Shown: positions 35,851 to 44,912 of the stretch, in pieces
How positions within the stretch are numbered: the first letter of the stretch is position 1
How the letters are laid out: each line of letters starts with the position of its first letter
Source of the DNA: an uncultured Duodenibacillus sp.
GTDB taxonomy: Bacteria > Pseudomonadota > Gammaproteobacteria > Burkholderiales > Burkholderiaceae_F
NCBI GenBank assembly: GCA_944388865.1
Contig: CALXKM010000025.1
Location: forward strand, 1 to 46,633
Direction of reading: 5' to 3'
DNA length: 46,633 nt
Program-made: the position numbers and the translations under genes
Notes under the pieces: model-generated
The model's database searches: none
What the model saw: only the letters and a program-made list of their open reading frames with translations
Told to the model about the DNA's origin: nothing

Positions 35851-38289
35851 ATGTTTCCGCATCTTTTAAGAAATCGTGAAAAAGCACGCAGAGGGACGCT
35901 TAATAAGACTGCATTGCCAACCCATTCAGCCGTAGATCTCTGGATGCTGAGGCTCTTGTGCGACGCTGAGCTATGGAAGGACCTCAGAGCAAACGATATG
36001 TCAGATTTAGACGATATCGCCAGGCAATTTTGGTTTTCTGAGTTTCGGTTTGAACTTAATTGTTCAGCGTTTCTGAGCGTCAATTCGAAGTTTCTCGAAA
36101 GCGGTCGGCCGGCAGACATCAATTATGAGGATTTGCCTGGAGTAAGAAGGTGCCGCAGAAAAGAAGCTGGGGACAATGAAGATAAGGCCGGCGAAGATGA
36201 AGTCGTTGCCTATTCCGATAGAGCTTCTTATTTGATCAAGTCTGCCGAGCACCATCTCAAAGGTGCGGATTCGCTTCTGTCCGTCGGTGACTCAAGTTGG
36301 AGCACTGTCGGCAATTTTTGGCGGGCCATTACAAGAAATGGCATCGTTCGGCGCTGGCTTGGCCTCAAGGAGCCGTCAACGCTTGTCAGTGTCAAAAAAG
36401 AGCTCGAAGGCAGCATTCGCGACGAGATTAACTCTCTGGGAAGTTCCTGCGCTCAGAATTTTGCAGAGATTCAAGCTACGTTTGGTCTGAGTGAGCTGGA
36501 GGTCCGTATATTTGCTTTTATTCTAGCTGTGACAATGCGAAGCAACGGTTTTGCTGAAATCTTGCGTTGTCTGGACTTTTCCAATTGCGCCATGCAGCTC
36601 ATTGTCGAGATAACAGCCAAGGCGCTCAAAGCTCGACAGGATGATGTTTCAAAATGCTTCGAATCCGATGCCGTTTTGCAGCGGTCTGGACTGCTGAGTT
36701 TGAGTAATGACAGTTCTGACGATATCCGTTGTTCTTTTCAGTTTCCAGACGAAGATCTGTACCATAGTTTGCTCACCAAACGCGTTCCAATCGACAAGCT
36801 CATGGAGACCACGTTTTCCAAGGTCCCTGTCTCGGAACTGAAGCTTGAGGATTTCAGTTATCTTGCAGTTGTTCAACGGGTGTTGCTGCCTTATCTGCGT
36901 ACGGCGCTTCAAAAGCGCAGCAAAGGGGTCAATGTTCTTTTGTATGGGCTCCCCGGCACCGGCAAGACGCAGCTGACGCGCGTGCTGGCCAATGAGGTTG
37001 GTGCAAGGCTTTATGAAGTTGCGGCAAAGGCAAAGCAGTCCTCAAGTCTTCGCAGGGACGATAGCATCTCAAGGCTGCAGTGCTGGAAAATGACAGGTGC
37101 ATTTCTGGCCAATGCTGAGAGCTCGCTGATTGCCATTGATGAGGCTGAGGATGTGTTCAACGATGGTGGGACTATGGCTTTCATCAGTTTGTTCGGATTG
37201 AATTTGAATCGGACCAACAAAGGCGAAATCAATAAGCTCCTTGAAGAGAATCCAGTTCCCACGTTTTGGATTACCAATACAATTCGCGCAATAGATCCTT
37301 CAATGATTAGGCGCTTTGATCTGGTTGTCGAAGTTCCTGTGCCTGATATCGCCAGCCGCTGCAAGATAGCTCGAAATGCGTTTGAGGGAAAGCTCTCTGA
37401 GTCGGCCGTAGAGCGGCTCGGTCAACCCGAAAGACTCGCCCCGGCTGTTCTAAGCCGTACAGCTAAGGTTGCCTCAATGGCTGGCTTTGAGCAAGGCCTT
37501 GTGTCTGAGGCAGATGTGATTGAGCTTGTTAATGAGACTCTTCGGGCTCAGCGCTTCGGTCGTGTGCCTGGAATCGAATCTGTTTTGCCGAACTATTACG
37601 ATCCAAATTTCATCAATGCGGATGTGGATCTCGAAAAGCTTGCAAAAGGCCTTGCACAAGCGGGAAGCGGTCGCTTGTGTCTTTACGGACCTCCTGGAAC
37701 AGGAAAAACGGCGTATGTGCATTGGCTGGCAAAAAAGTTAAATCGTTCGCTGATTCGCAAGACTGCTGCCGAATTGCTGAGCTGTTGGGTGGGGGAGACC
37801 GAAAAACTTATCGCAGAAGCATTCCGGGAGGCGCAGCGAAGTCATGCTTTGCTCTTGATCGATGAGGCAGATTCCTTTTTGCGTGACCGCACGCTCTCGA
37901 GAGCATCGTGGGAGACGACGCAGGTCAATGAAATGCTCTCACAGATCGAGAGTTTTGAAGGTTACTTCGTGGCAACGACGAATCTTTTGGACATGCTTGA
38001 CCCGGCATCGCTTCGTCGGTTTGATTTGAAGGCAAAGTTTGATTTTCTTAACTCTAAGCAGGCGCTTCGGTTGACGAAAAAAGTACTAGATGCTCATGGT
38101 TTGGACTTTGATGAAGTAACGGCTCAAAGGATTGCCTCGTTAAAAGGGCTTACGCCCGGCGACTTCGCAGCCGTCAACAGGCAGGGCCGCTTCAAGCCGA
38201 TCGCTTCGTCACTGGATTTGCTTGATCGGCTTGCCGCGGAGATTAAGGCAAAGGGCGCAAGCGTAGCTGCACCTATGGGATTTGCTTGA
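35851..38289 (+). CDS. Tandem AAA+ ATPase, 812 residues
   Basis: Large cytosolic ATPase with an N-terminal helical region (about 1-340, no family recognised) and two AAA domains. Domain 1: Walker A GLPGTGKT (366-373), Walker B LIAIDEAED (426-434), sensor TFWITNT and a RRFD arginine. Domain 2: Walker A GPPGTGKT (613-620), GETEK (648-652), Walker B LLLIDEADS (667-675), VATTN and LRRFD. The order resembles Cdc48/FtsH-class remodelling ATPases. GAGGGAAG lies about 6 bases before ATG 35851. Two CGTCA-N5-TGACG boxes precede it and a WYL regulator gene follows, so it is probably induced by a stress or phage signal. No target protein is known. Confidence 0.88.
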   Translation: MFPHLLRNREKARRGTLNKTALPTHSAVDLWMLRLLCDAELWKDLRANDMSDLDDIARQFWFSEFRFELNCSAFLSVNSKFLESGRPADINYEDLPGVRRCRRKEAGDNEDKAGEDEVVAYSDRASYLIKSAEHHLKGADSLLSVGDSSWSTVGNFWRAITRNGIVRRWLGLKEPSTLVSVKKELEGSIRDEINSLGSSCAQNFAEIQATFGLSELEVRIFAFILAVTMRSNGFAEILRCLDFSNCAMQLIVEITAKALKARQDDVSKCFESDAVLQRSGLLSLSNDSSDDIRCSFQFPDEDLYHSLLTKRVPIDKLMETTFSKVPVSELKLEDFSYLAVVQRVLLPYLRTALQKRSKGVNVLLYGLPGTGKTQLTRVLANEVGARLYEVAAKAKQSSSLRRDDSISRLQCWKMTGAFLANAESSLIAIDEAEDVFNDGGTMAFISLFGLNLNRTNKGEINKLLEENPVPTFWITNTIRAIDPSMIRRFDLVVEVPVPDIASRCKIARNAFEGKLSESAVERLGQPERLAPAVLSRTAKVASMAGFEQGLVSEADVIELVNETLRAQRFGRVPGIESVLPNYYDPNFINADVDLEKLAKGLAQAGSGRLCLYGPPGTGKTAYVHWLAKKLNRSLIRKTAAELLSCWVGETEKLIAEAFREAQRSHALLLIDEADSFLRDRTLSRASWETTQVNEMLSQIESFEGYFVATTNLLDMLDPASLRRFDLKAKFDFLNSKQALRLTKKVLDAHGLDFDEVTAQRIASLKGLTPGDFAAVNRQGRFKPIASSLDLLDRLAAEIKAKGASVAAPMGFA

Positions 38290-38307
38290 TCTTTTGAGAA
38301 AACAGCA

Positions 38308-38478
38308 ATGCTCAGCCCGAGTTTTCAGGTTTCGCTTTTGACAGAGATACGAAATTTGTCCAAAAAGGCTTTTGCATTTTGTAATCCTGAAATGGATCGC
38401 AAAATGCGGACGAAGTGGGATGAGTTGTCCAGCTCAATCAAGAGGACTAACGACAATGTCGACCAAAAAAGCCATTGA
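38308..38478 (+). CDS. Possible small protein, 56 residues, overlapping the WYL gene start
   Basis: Frame starting MLSPSFQVSLLTEIRNLSKK and ending TNDNVDQKSH, overlapping the next gene by 23 bases. Composition is ordinary for a soluble helical peptide, but the ribosome binding site is weak and no family is known. It may instead be leader sequence. Confidence 0.25.
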   Translation: MLSPSFQVSLLTEIRNLSKKAFAFCNPEMDRKMRTKWDELSSSIKRTNDNVDQKSH

Positions 38479-39436
38479 TCAGCTTCTGTTGTTTCTAGAA
38501 ATTTTGAAGGTTCTCTCGCACCGCCGCTGGATGACTCAAACACAGTTGCGGCAAGTTCTTGCCTTGCGCGGCTATGAGATCTCAGAACTCAAGCTGCAGC
38601 GCATGCTGAAGGCTCTGCGCGAAAACGATGCATTTGCCGTCGAATGCAACAAGAGCTCTCGTCCGTTTGCTTACAGACTAGGATTAATCAACGATTTTCA
38701 GAGTCTGAATCTGACGCTTGGTGAGTGTCTTTTGCTCAAACTTATCCAAAGGCACCTCCGATATCTGCTGCCCGGAAATTTGCTTGGAGCAATGGAGCCT
38801 CTTTTTTCTCGAGCACAAGAGAAGCTTCAAGACTCGAAGCAATACCGAAAAACGGCTGAATGGCTGAGAAAAACGGCAGTTTTGCCAGCAGGCCTCAATT
38901 TTTTGCCGCCCGTGATAAAGCCTCGGATTTTTAAAACGACAAGTGAGGCGCTCTATAACTCTGTCAAGCTTGAAATCTTGTATAACAGTCCGCATAAAGG
39001 CTTTAGCAAAAGGATCATCAGTCCTTTGGGGCTCGTGCAGCAGGGCGTGCGAATCTATCTTGTTGCCGCGTCTGAAGAAATCTGCGAGATTCGCCATTTT
39101 GCATTGCATCGCATGATGGATGCCTGCACTTTGAATGCGCCTGCAAAGGAACCACCCGGGTTCGATCTCAAGCATTATCTAGAACACACTGCCTTCAATT
39201 ACACGTTCGATCCTGATGGAGGCCGACTTATTGAAGTTGAATTCGAACTATCAAACTCTGATACTGTCGAGAATCTCAAGGAAACTCCTTTGAGCAGGCA
39301 GCAGAAATTGACGAATCTCGGAGATGGGTTTTGGCGTGTTCAGGCCGTTGTCCGCGACAGCTGTCTGTTGGATGGCTGGATTGCGGCGTGGAGATCAATT
39401 GCCGGTATCCGTTGTGCGAGAAAAAGAGTTATTTAA
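38456..39436 (+). CDS. WYL-domain transcriptional regulator
   Basis: Protein of 326 residues: an N-terminal winged-helix region (about 5-75, RRWMTQTQLRQVLALRGYEI), and a WYL domain near 170-235 in which the name-giving triad reads IYL (200-202) after ISPLGLVQQG. WYL proteins often bind nucleic acids or ligands and repress phage-defence and DNA-damage operons (for example CapW and BrxR). GAGG lies 10 bases before ATG 38456. It follows the AAA+ gene by 166 bases and abuts a convergent nuclease-like gene. A candidate for binding the CGTCA-N5-TGACG boxes. Confidence 0.88.
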   Translation: MSTKKAIDQLLLFLEILKVLSHRRWMTQTQLRQVLALRGYEISELKLQRMLKALRENDAFAVECNKSSRPFAYRLGLINDFQSLNLTLGECLLLKLIQRHLRYLLPGNLLGAMEPLFSRAQEKLQDSKQYRKTAEWLRKTAVLPAGLNFLPPVIKPRIFKTTSEALYNSVKLEILYNSPHKGFSKRIISPLGLVQQGVRIYLVAASEEICEIRHFALHRMMDACTLNAPAKEPPGFDLKHYLEHTAFNYTFDPDGGRLIEVEFELSNSDTVENLKETPLSRQQKLTNLGDGFWRVQAVVRDSCLLDGWIAAWRSIAGIRCARKRVI

Positions 39437-40021
39437 CTAAACGCTGCGAAAACTTGAACGATATGGATAAGCCGAAGGCCAAAAATCTTTGTTTTCGGTA
39501 AACGTGTTTCCGGTTTGAAGCTTGCCTGGCCAAACGAAGCCGGATCCACGAAGCGCCATGTGCCACAAAATTTCCAAAATGCTTGCCTTGCATTCGTGGG
39601 ATCTCGCGGGACGCCGAAAGACAATATTGTCAAGCAGCATTGGACTGCCCGTTTCCCTGACTTCAATAATGCCGATGCCTTTGTCGGCATCTGTGCAAAG
39701 AGCGTTTTCTATATATTGAGCAGTCTTTGGGTCGGCTGCAAAGTAAAACTTGTGGCAATGCGGCAGATACTTTCTCCATTTTTGGTCTGATGAGAAATCG
39801 TTCACACATGATTTGGTTTCAATGATGACGACCTCGAATTTGTGGTTGACGGCTACAAGATCAAGACGAAGCTTTTTGTTGGGATCGGGATAGCAAATGC
39901 CGGTTTTATAGGTCTTCAAATCCGGAACTGTGCATTCGCGCACAATGGCGTAATTGTTAGCCGCATAGTATGTAGCAACGTAGCGGCTCATGGTGAGGCC
40001 CCATTGTTTTTTCGAATACAT
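39437..40021 (-). CDS. MmcB-like PD-(D/E)XK nuclease-family protein
   Basis: Protein of 194 residues. The core LRLDLVAVNHKFEVVIIETK (51-70) gives the PD-(D/E)XK signature D54...E68-x-K70, and the following VNDFSSDQKWRKYLPHC and KFYFAADP match the MmcB/DUF family of DNA-repair nucleases as I know it. The ATG at 40021 is chosen over an upstream TTG. Its stop abuts the WYL gene stop (convergent). MmcB-type proteins are tied to mutagenic repair in alphaproteobacteria; here the AAA+ and WYL neighbours point to defence or damage response. Confidence 0.75.
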   Translation of the reverse strand: MYSKKQWGLTMSRYVATYYAANNYAIVRECTVPDLKTYKTGICYPDPNKKLRLDLVAVNHKFEVVIIETKSCVNDFSSDQKWRKYLPHCHKFYFAADPKTAQYIENALCTDADKGIGIIEVRETGSPMLLDNIVFRRPARSHECKASILEILWHMALRGSGFVWPGKLQTGNTFTENKDFWPSAYPYRSSFRSV

Positions 40022-40415
40022 GGCAACAAAGTTTCTCTTATTGCAAGATGTTGAGACGAACAAGCTTATGCCGGCAGACTTCTATTTTTGACGCATTGAT
40101 TGTCCGCAATGAGCGGTTCATCTTTCGCAAGATGATGAACAACTTTGTAGTCGCCGTTAGGAAAAGATTTTTCGCGGCATGGAGCTCTTGCGCGCAGCGC
40201 TCGTTTTGAGGAAACCTTGCGCTAATTTGTTGATCGGTGCATGCCTGATGGATTCTTTGCGTGTGCCGTATTTTGCGTTAGGTGCAAATTCGCTTTGCGC
40301 CATGGGCATTGAAAAAATTCCTTGCTGAGCGCAAATTGCTGCATGGTGTCTGCGCGATTTTCTTGTCTGGATTGCCGTGCAGACAGAGACCACCATTTTG
40401 GAGAGAGTACGAATT
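40022..40415. other. Divergent intergenic region before the exported lyase
   Basis: Nearly 400 bases without a gene. It holds a LysR-type box (40273-40287) and two copies of GCAAATT 47 bases apart (40284 and 40331). Confidence 0.5.
40273..40287. promoter_or_regulatory. LysR-type box TTGC-N7-GCAA upstream of the exported lyase
   Basis: TTGCGTTAGGTGCAA fits the T-N11-A rule of LysR sites and matches the half-sites of the palindrome before the flavoprotein gene at 43659-43677. Confidence 0.45.
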
Positions 40416-41903
40416 ATGCAGAAATTTGCCCTTGGTCTTTTGGCCGCCGCATGTGCGTCCGCTCTGTGGGCTTCGGATACGGTTCGCGATGAGTTTTTCT
40501 GGCTCGGAGAAATGAACAAAGCCACGACCGTCATCAATACGGATGAGAAGCTGCTTGACAAAGCTGTCGTGAAAAAAGTTGCTCATGGTTTGCAGACCGT
40601 GATTGCAAACGGCAATAAAAAGGGAGGCGCCCGTCCATCGGAAGTCATTAAGTTTGAGCCGTATCTGATTAAGGAAGCAGGCATGGATGTCACAATGCTT
40701 CATATTGGTCGCTCAAGCCAAGACATGCATGCAACGTACCGTTCGGCAATCATGCGCGACAACGTGCTCGCTCTTTCTGAAAAGCTGGCTGAGGTGATGG
40801 CGGTCATCAACGACATTGCTCGCAAAAATCAGTCCACGATTGTGCCCAACTACACCAATGGCGTTGCGGCTCAGCCCAACAGCTATGCGCACTACCTCAT
40901 GGGTTATCAGGCATCGTTTGAGCGCACGCAGCAGCAGCTTAGAGATTTTTACGAAAGGCTAAATTGGTGCTCTATGGGGACAACGGTTCTCAATGGCACG
41001 AGCTGGCCTCTTAATCGCGAACGCATGGCCAAGTATCTGGGCTTTAATGGACCGGTGCCCAATGCCTACGACGCAAGTCAAATGAAGTCCGTCGACGAAC
41101 CTATTGAATTTGCGGGCATCATCACCGGCATGGCTGTTCGTGTGGGTACATTTATCGAAGACGTGTTCGTACAGTACGCTCAGCCTCGTCCTTGGATTCT
41201 TCTCATAGAAGGCGGCGAAAACACTTATGTTTCGTCAGCCATGCCTCAAAAGCGCAATCCCGGCATTATGGTCAACACGCGCAAGGCCGCAAGCAAGGCG
41301 ATTGCTCAAGCTCAGTCAACGGTGTGGCTTGCGCACAATATTCCGCCAGGAATGTCTGACAACAAGAGCGTTGCAGACAACAACAAGATGGCCAAGGCGG
41401 CCATTGAGATGCTCGACAAATTCGAGCGCGTTCTCAAGGCGCTCAAAATCAATCCAGAGCGTGCGCTTGAAGAACTCAACAACGACTGGACGGCAAGTCA
41501 GGAAGTGGCCGATGTGCTGATGCGAGAATACAAACTGCCGTTTCGCGTTGGACATCACGTAGCCAGCGGCATGGTTTCCTATGCTCGAGCCAACAACATC
41601 AAGCCTCTGGATTTCCCGTACGCTCAAATGCAGCGCATTTACGCCGAAGTGATCGCCAAGGAATATCCTCAGGGACCGGCACAGTGCCCGATGAGCGAAG
41701 AGCTCTTCAAGAAGACTCTTGATCCTCGAGCCATTGTTGCAAACCGAAAGACCGAAGGCGGTCCGCAGCCTAAAGAGCTTGCAAAAGCGGTGAAGGCCAT
41801 GGATAAGTCAATTGCCGGCCAGCGTGAGTGGGTGCAAGATAAGCGAGAGCATATCGAAAACTCTCTCAAGAAGCTTGATCGAGATTTCCAAAAGTTGCTC
41901 TAA
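40416..41903 (+). CDS. Exported argininosuccinate-lyase-like protein
   Basis: Protein of 495 residues with a clear Sec signal peptide (1-19, cut near LWA-SD), which is unusual for this normally cytosolic superfamily. Motifs: HIGRSSQDMHATYR (96-109, like HTGRSRND of argininosuccinate lyase), AAQPNSYAHYLMGY (151-164) and the Ser loop SSAMPQKRNPG (273-283). The conserved TH before that Gln is T-N here (N148), so the substrate probably differs. GGAGAGA lies about 9 bases before ATG 40416. It faces an exported FAD reductase gene; it may release an enoate in the periplasm as an electron acceptor. Confidence 0.85.
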   Translation: MQKFALGLLAAACASALWASDTVRDEFFWLGEMNKATTVINTDEKLLDKAVVKKVAHGLQTVIANGNKKGGARPSEVIKFEPYLIKEAGMDVTMLHIGRSSQDMHATYRSAIMRDNVLALSEKLAEVMAVINDIARKNQSTIVPNYTNGVAAQPNSYAHYLMGYQASFERTQQQLRDFYERLNWCSMGTTVLNGTSWPLNRERMAKYLGFNGPVPNAYDASQMKSVDEPIEFAGIITGMAVRVGTFIEDVFVQYAQPRPWILLIEGGENTYVSSAMPQKRNPGIMVNTRKAASKAIAQAQSTVWLAHNIPPGMSDNKSVADNNKMAKAAIEMLDKFERVLKALKINPERALEELNNDWTASQEVADVLMREYKLPFRVGHHVASGMVSYARANNIKPLDFPYAQMQRIYAEVIAKEYPQGPAQCPMSEELFKKTLDPRAIVANRKTEGGPQPKELAKAVKAMDKSIAGQREWVQDKREHIENSLKKLDRDFQKLL

Positions 41904-41951
41904 AAGAACTTATGGCGGCAGAAAGCCAGCATCAGCTTCTTAGCTGCCGAT

Positions 41952-41991
41952 CATAAAAATTGCCCGCAGGCATGTCTTTGCTTGCGGGCAA
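41952..41991 (-). terminator. Terminator of the LysR-linked flavoprotein gene
   Basis: TTGCCCGCA (41960-41968) / TGCGGGCAA (41983-41991); on the minus strand a run of five T follows. Confidence 0.75.
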
Positions 41992-42043
41992 AATCATCAA
42001 GTCTGAAAGGCTGTTTAGATCAGCCGTTCAAGTCCTTTTTGCT

Positions 42044-43573
42044 TTACATCCATGGTTTTTGGGCCGCTGCCTGCTGGCCGGCAATGCGTCCGTTGATCAA
42101 AGCATCGGCCGTTCCGCAGGAACCCAAACGGACGGCGCCGTGTACGCCGCCAGTAGCTTCGCCGGCAGCATACAGGCTCGGAATCAGACGCCCTTCAACA
42201 TGGTAAACCTGAGCTTTGTCGTTGGTGTAGAGCCCGCCCATGCAGTGATGGATCTTGGGCGACATGCGTGCGACATACCAGGGGCCTTTTTCGAGCTTCT
42301 TAGCCTTGGCATTGACCGGACGGCCAATCGGATCCTTTTTGGTGTCAACCGACTTGTTCATTTCGGCAATCGTCTGCTTTAAGACATCGGCCGGAACATT
42401 GAACTTCTTGGCAAGATCGTCCAAAGTCTTGAATTCGAATACGACGCCGCGTTCGAGCTGACGCTTGAGCATGCCGGGGCGGATTTCTTCAAACGAAGCG
42501 GCCGTGCCGGCGTCGCCGATGGCCAGACATTCGTGCCCTTTGTTGAGGCGGTCAAGAATAGCAAGCGAGCGAACTTTGCGATTGGCAAGTTCGTTGACAA
42601 AGCGTTTGCCTGTTGTGCCGTCTACCCAGACGCCAAACATCGAAACATGTCCTGACCAGGCAAAGCCGATGCCAAAGCCTTTCTCGTCAGGAGAAGTTTG
42701 CGGCAGGATTTGAATTTGGTCGGCCTGAATGACGTGAGCGCCGATTGCCATGGCCGCACGCCAGCCTTCAGAAGTTGCACCGGGCTGGTTGGTGGTGTCG
42801 AACTTCGAGGTGAGCTTCGGGTCATAGATCTGACGGAACTGGGCGTCGGCCGAAAAGCCTCCGTAGCAAAGAACTACACCGCGCTTGGCAGCCAGATATT
42901 TGACCTTGCCAGAATTTTTGTCGGGGAAGCGGTAGCCTTCGCGGATCTTGACGCCGACAACACGTCCTTCGTCATTGACGATAATTTCTTCCATTAAGGT
43001 GCGAAGGCGAGGCTTGACGCCGATCTTGGCAAGCGCCGCGAGTTCTTTGTTGACAATCTCTGAGCCTGAGCCGTTGATCGTAAAGAGGCTGCGCGGAACC
43101 GTATGCCCGCCTTCCTGCTTGATGTTTTTATCCTGGTATTGGACACCGAGCTCTTTGACGGTCCATTCGTAGGTGGCAACGGCGGCCTCGCACAGCGCCT
43201 TTACCTTGTCGGGATGGTTCATGGCGTCTCCGGCCTTGAGCATGTCCTGCATCATCAGTTCGGGCGAGTCCTTGATGCCGAGCTTTTTCTGCAGCGGTGA
43301 ACCGGGGACGGCCAGAATGCCGCCGTTGATTGCAGAGTTGCCGCCGGCAACGCGCATTTTTTCCAGAATGGCAACCGTTGCTCCGGCTTTTTTGGCTTCG
43401 TAGGCTGCGGCCAAACCAGCAAAGCCGGAACCGACAACAACGACGTCAACAGCTTCGTCCCATTTGGCAGGAATTTTGCTGGAGGCTGCTGCCCAGCTCG
43501 GAATCGTAGAAGCTGCAGCGGCAGCTGTCAGAATCTGCACGAAGCCTCTGCGGCTTAGTTTTTTGATCAGCAT
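42044..43573 (-). CDS. Tat-exported FAD-dependent reductase, fumarate/urocanate reductase family
   Basis: Protein of 509 residues. Tat signal LSRRGFVQIL (6-15) with cleavage near WAAAS; FAD site VVVVGSGFAGLAAAYEA (44-60). Active-site features: FVNELANRK (R332), KIHHCMGG (H442/H443) and HGAVRLGSCG (R482; relatives often have NRLGG). No FMN or heme domain, so an external donor is needed. AAAGGAG lies 7 bases before the start. The LysR gene is 119 bases upstream on the same strand and a 19-base palindrome sits between. The exported lyase gene is convergent, 140 bases away. Confidence 0.9.
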   Translation of the reverse strand: MLIKKLSRRGFVQILTAAAAASTIPSWAAASSKIPAKWDEAVDVVVVGSGFAGLAAAYEAKKAGATVAILEKMRVAGGNSAINGGILAVPGSPLQKKLGIKDSPELMMQDMLKAGDAMNHPDKVKALCEAAVATYEWTVKELGVQYQDKNIKQEGGHTVPRSLFTINGSGSEIVNKELAALAKIGVKPRLRTLMEEIIVNDEGRVVGVKIREGYRFPDKNSGKVKYLAAKRGVVLCYGGFSADAQFRQIYDPKLTSKFDTTNQPGATSEGWRAAMAIGAHVIQADQIQILPQTSPDEKGFGIGFAWSGHVSMFGVWVDGTTGKRFVNELANRKVRSLAILDRLNKGHECLAIGDAGTAASFEEIRPGMLKRQLERGVVFEFKTLDDLAKKFNVPADVLKQTIAEMNKSVDTKKDPIGRPVNAKAKKLEKGPWYVARMSPKIHHCMGGLYTNDKAQVYHVEGRLIPSLYAAGEATGGVHGAVRLGSCGTADALINGRIAGQQAAAQKPWM

Positions 43574-43658
43574 TGTTTTTCTCCTTTGCGGTGATGGTCA
43601 AATACAGCGAGATTCTAAAAAAATCGCTTTTTTGCGACTGCGCGAAAATAAGCAAACG

Positions 43659-43677
43659 TTTTGCAGAATCTGCAAAA
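43659..43677. promoter_or_regulatory. Perfect palindrome, candidate LysR operator
   Basis: TTTTGCAGA-A-TCTGCAAAA between the LysR gene and the flavoprotein start. It contains TTGC-N7-GCAA, the same half-sites as 40273-40287. Confidence 0.6.
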
Positions 43678-43692
43678 GAGAAAAAAAGTCCG

Positions 43693-44649
43693 CTAGAGGC
43701 TCTCAGGATCTATACCAAGAATGCGAAAGCCCTCTTCTCGTCGGCTGTCGATTTCTTGGGTAGCACGTCTGGCGTACCAAGCAGCAAATCGTCCGACCGG
43801 CGTCTGAGGCCCGTCTTCAATGCGCGTTGCGATCGAATAATCCCAGTAGTCGCGGTGCCAGCCGTTGAGCACGGGCACAAGCGTTTTGTTGCGCAGTTCG
43901 TCAAGCACCATGCCAAGCGGTACGTCAAGCGCGATGCCAAAGCCTCGCAGGGCTGCGTCCTTGATGTTGAGCATGTCGTGGTGAAACACGCTGTGTTTCC
44001 AGCGCACAGGATGCTTCTTGTGTCTGAGCACAAGATACCGCGCGGTTGGAAAATTTTCGCCAGTCTTCAAAATCAAAGTATGCCTGCATAACTCCGAAGG
44101 GTTTAGCGGCGCACCGTGAAGACGAAGGTAGGACGGCGAGGCCAGAGGAATTGTGAAGGCATGCATCGCCGGATATATTTTTAGTCCCGGAACTTTAGGC
44201 AAAAAAGGTAGAAAAGCTACGTCAATTTCTCGTTTCAAAAGCGCATCTACGCCTTGCTCAATGGAGGCTTCGATGACGACATGCGGTTCGATTTCGTGGT
44301 ATTCGGCGAGCTGTTTGTTGAGATAGAAGCGGCCAATGCCAACAGGAGTGGAGAGTCGCACGACATGGCGCAAAGATTCTTCGGTGAGCAGAAAATCTTC
44401 GAACTCAATCCACGGCGGCAGAATCGTTTGGAGTTTTTCCAGTATCCGCACTCCTTCATGAGTTGGCCGCAAAGGCCGAACAGATCGGTCAATGAGCGCA
44501 GTGCCGATATCTGATTCGAGTTGAGACAAAAGGCGGCTGGCTTTGCTCACCGGTAGGTCGCTTTCAATAGCCGCGCGCGACAAGCTGCCCGTTCTGGCTA
44601 CGGCATCGAGCACTTTCCAGGCAGTCAGATTGGACAAAGACGCGCGCAT
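43693..44649 (-). CDS. LysR-family transcriptional regulator
   Basis: Protein of 318 residues. The N-terminal HTH starts LTAWKVLDAVARTGSLSRAA and continues SKASRLLSQLESDIGTALIDR; the rest is the LysR effector domain. The ATG at 44649 is chosen because the HTH begins right after it; an upstream ATG (44706) adds an atypical extension. It lies just upstream of the flavoprotein gene on the same strand and likely governs it, and perhaps the exported lyase, through TTGC-N7-GCAA boxes. Inducer unknown. Confidence 0.9.
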   Translation of the reverse strand: MRASLSNLTAWKVLDAVARTGSLSRAAIESDLPVSKASRLLSQLESDIGTALIDRSVRPLRPTHEGVRILEKLQTILPPWIEFEDFLLTEESLRHVVRLSTPVGIGRFYLNKQLAEYHEIEPHVVIEASIEQGVDALLKREIDVAFLPFLPKVPGLKIYPAMHAFTIPLASPSYLRLHGAPLNPSELCRHTLILKTGENFPTARYLVLRHKKHPVRWKHSVFHHDMLNIKDAALRGFGIALDVPLGMVLDELRNKTLVPVLNGWHRDYWDYSIATRIEDGPQTPVGRFAAWYARRATQEIDSRREEGFRILGIDPESL

Positions 44650-44912
44650 ACAACTAAGAGCAGAGATCGAAAGACAGTGAGGTGCAGGATATCGACAAAA
44701 TTCCATCGAATCAAGGATAGGTGCGCATGCGATGACATTTGTCTGCGAATTGACGCACAGTTGAGGTTTCGTCAGACGTTAAACGCCGAAATCAGAAACT
44801 GCAGGGCGAAAAGATTCAAAAGACAGGGCGGTGAAGAAACAACCGCGGTTTGCTCTGTAAACTAATTGCCGCACGTCACAAGCTTGTGCAGACTATCACA
44901 CTGAACACAACA

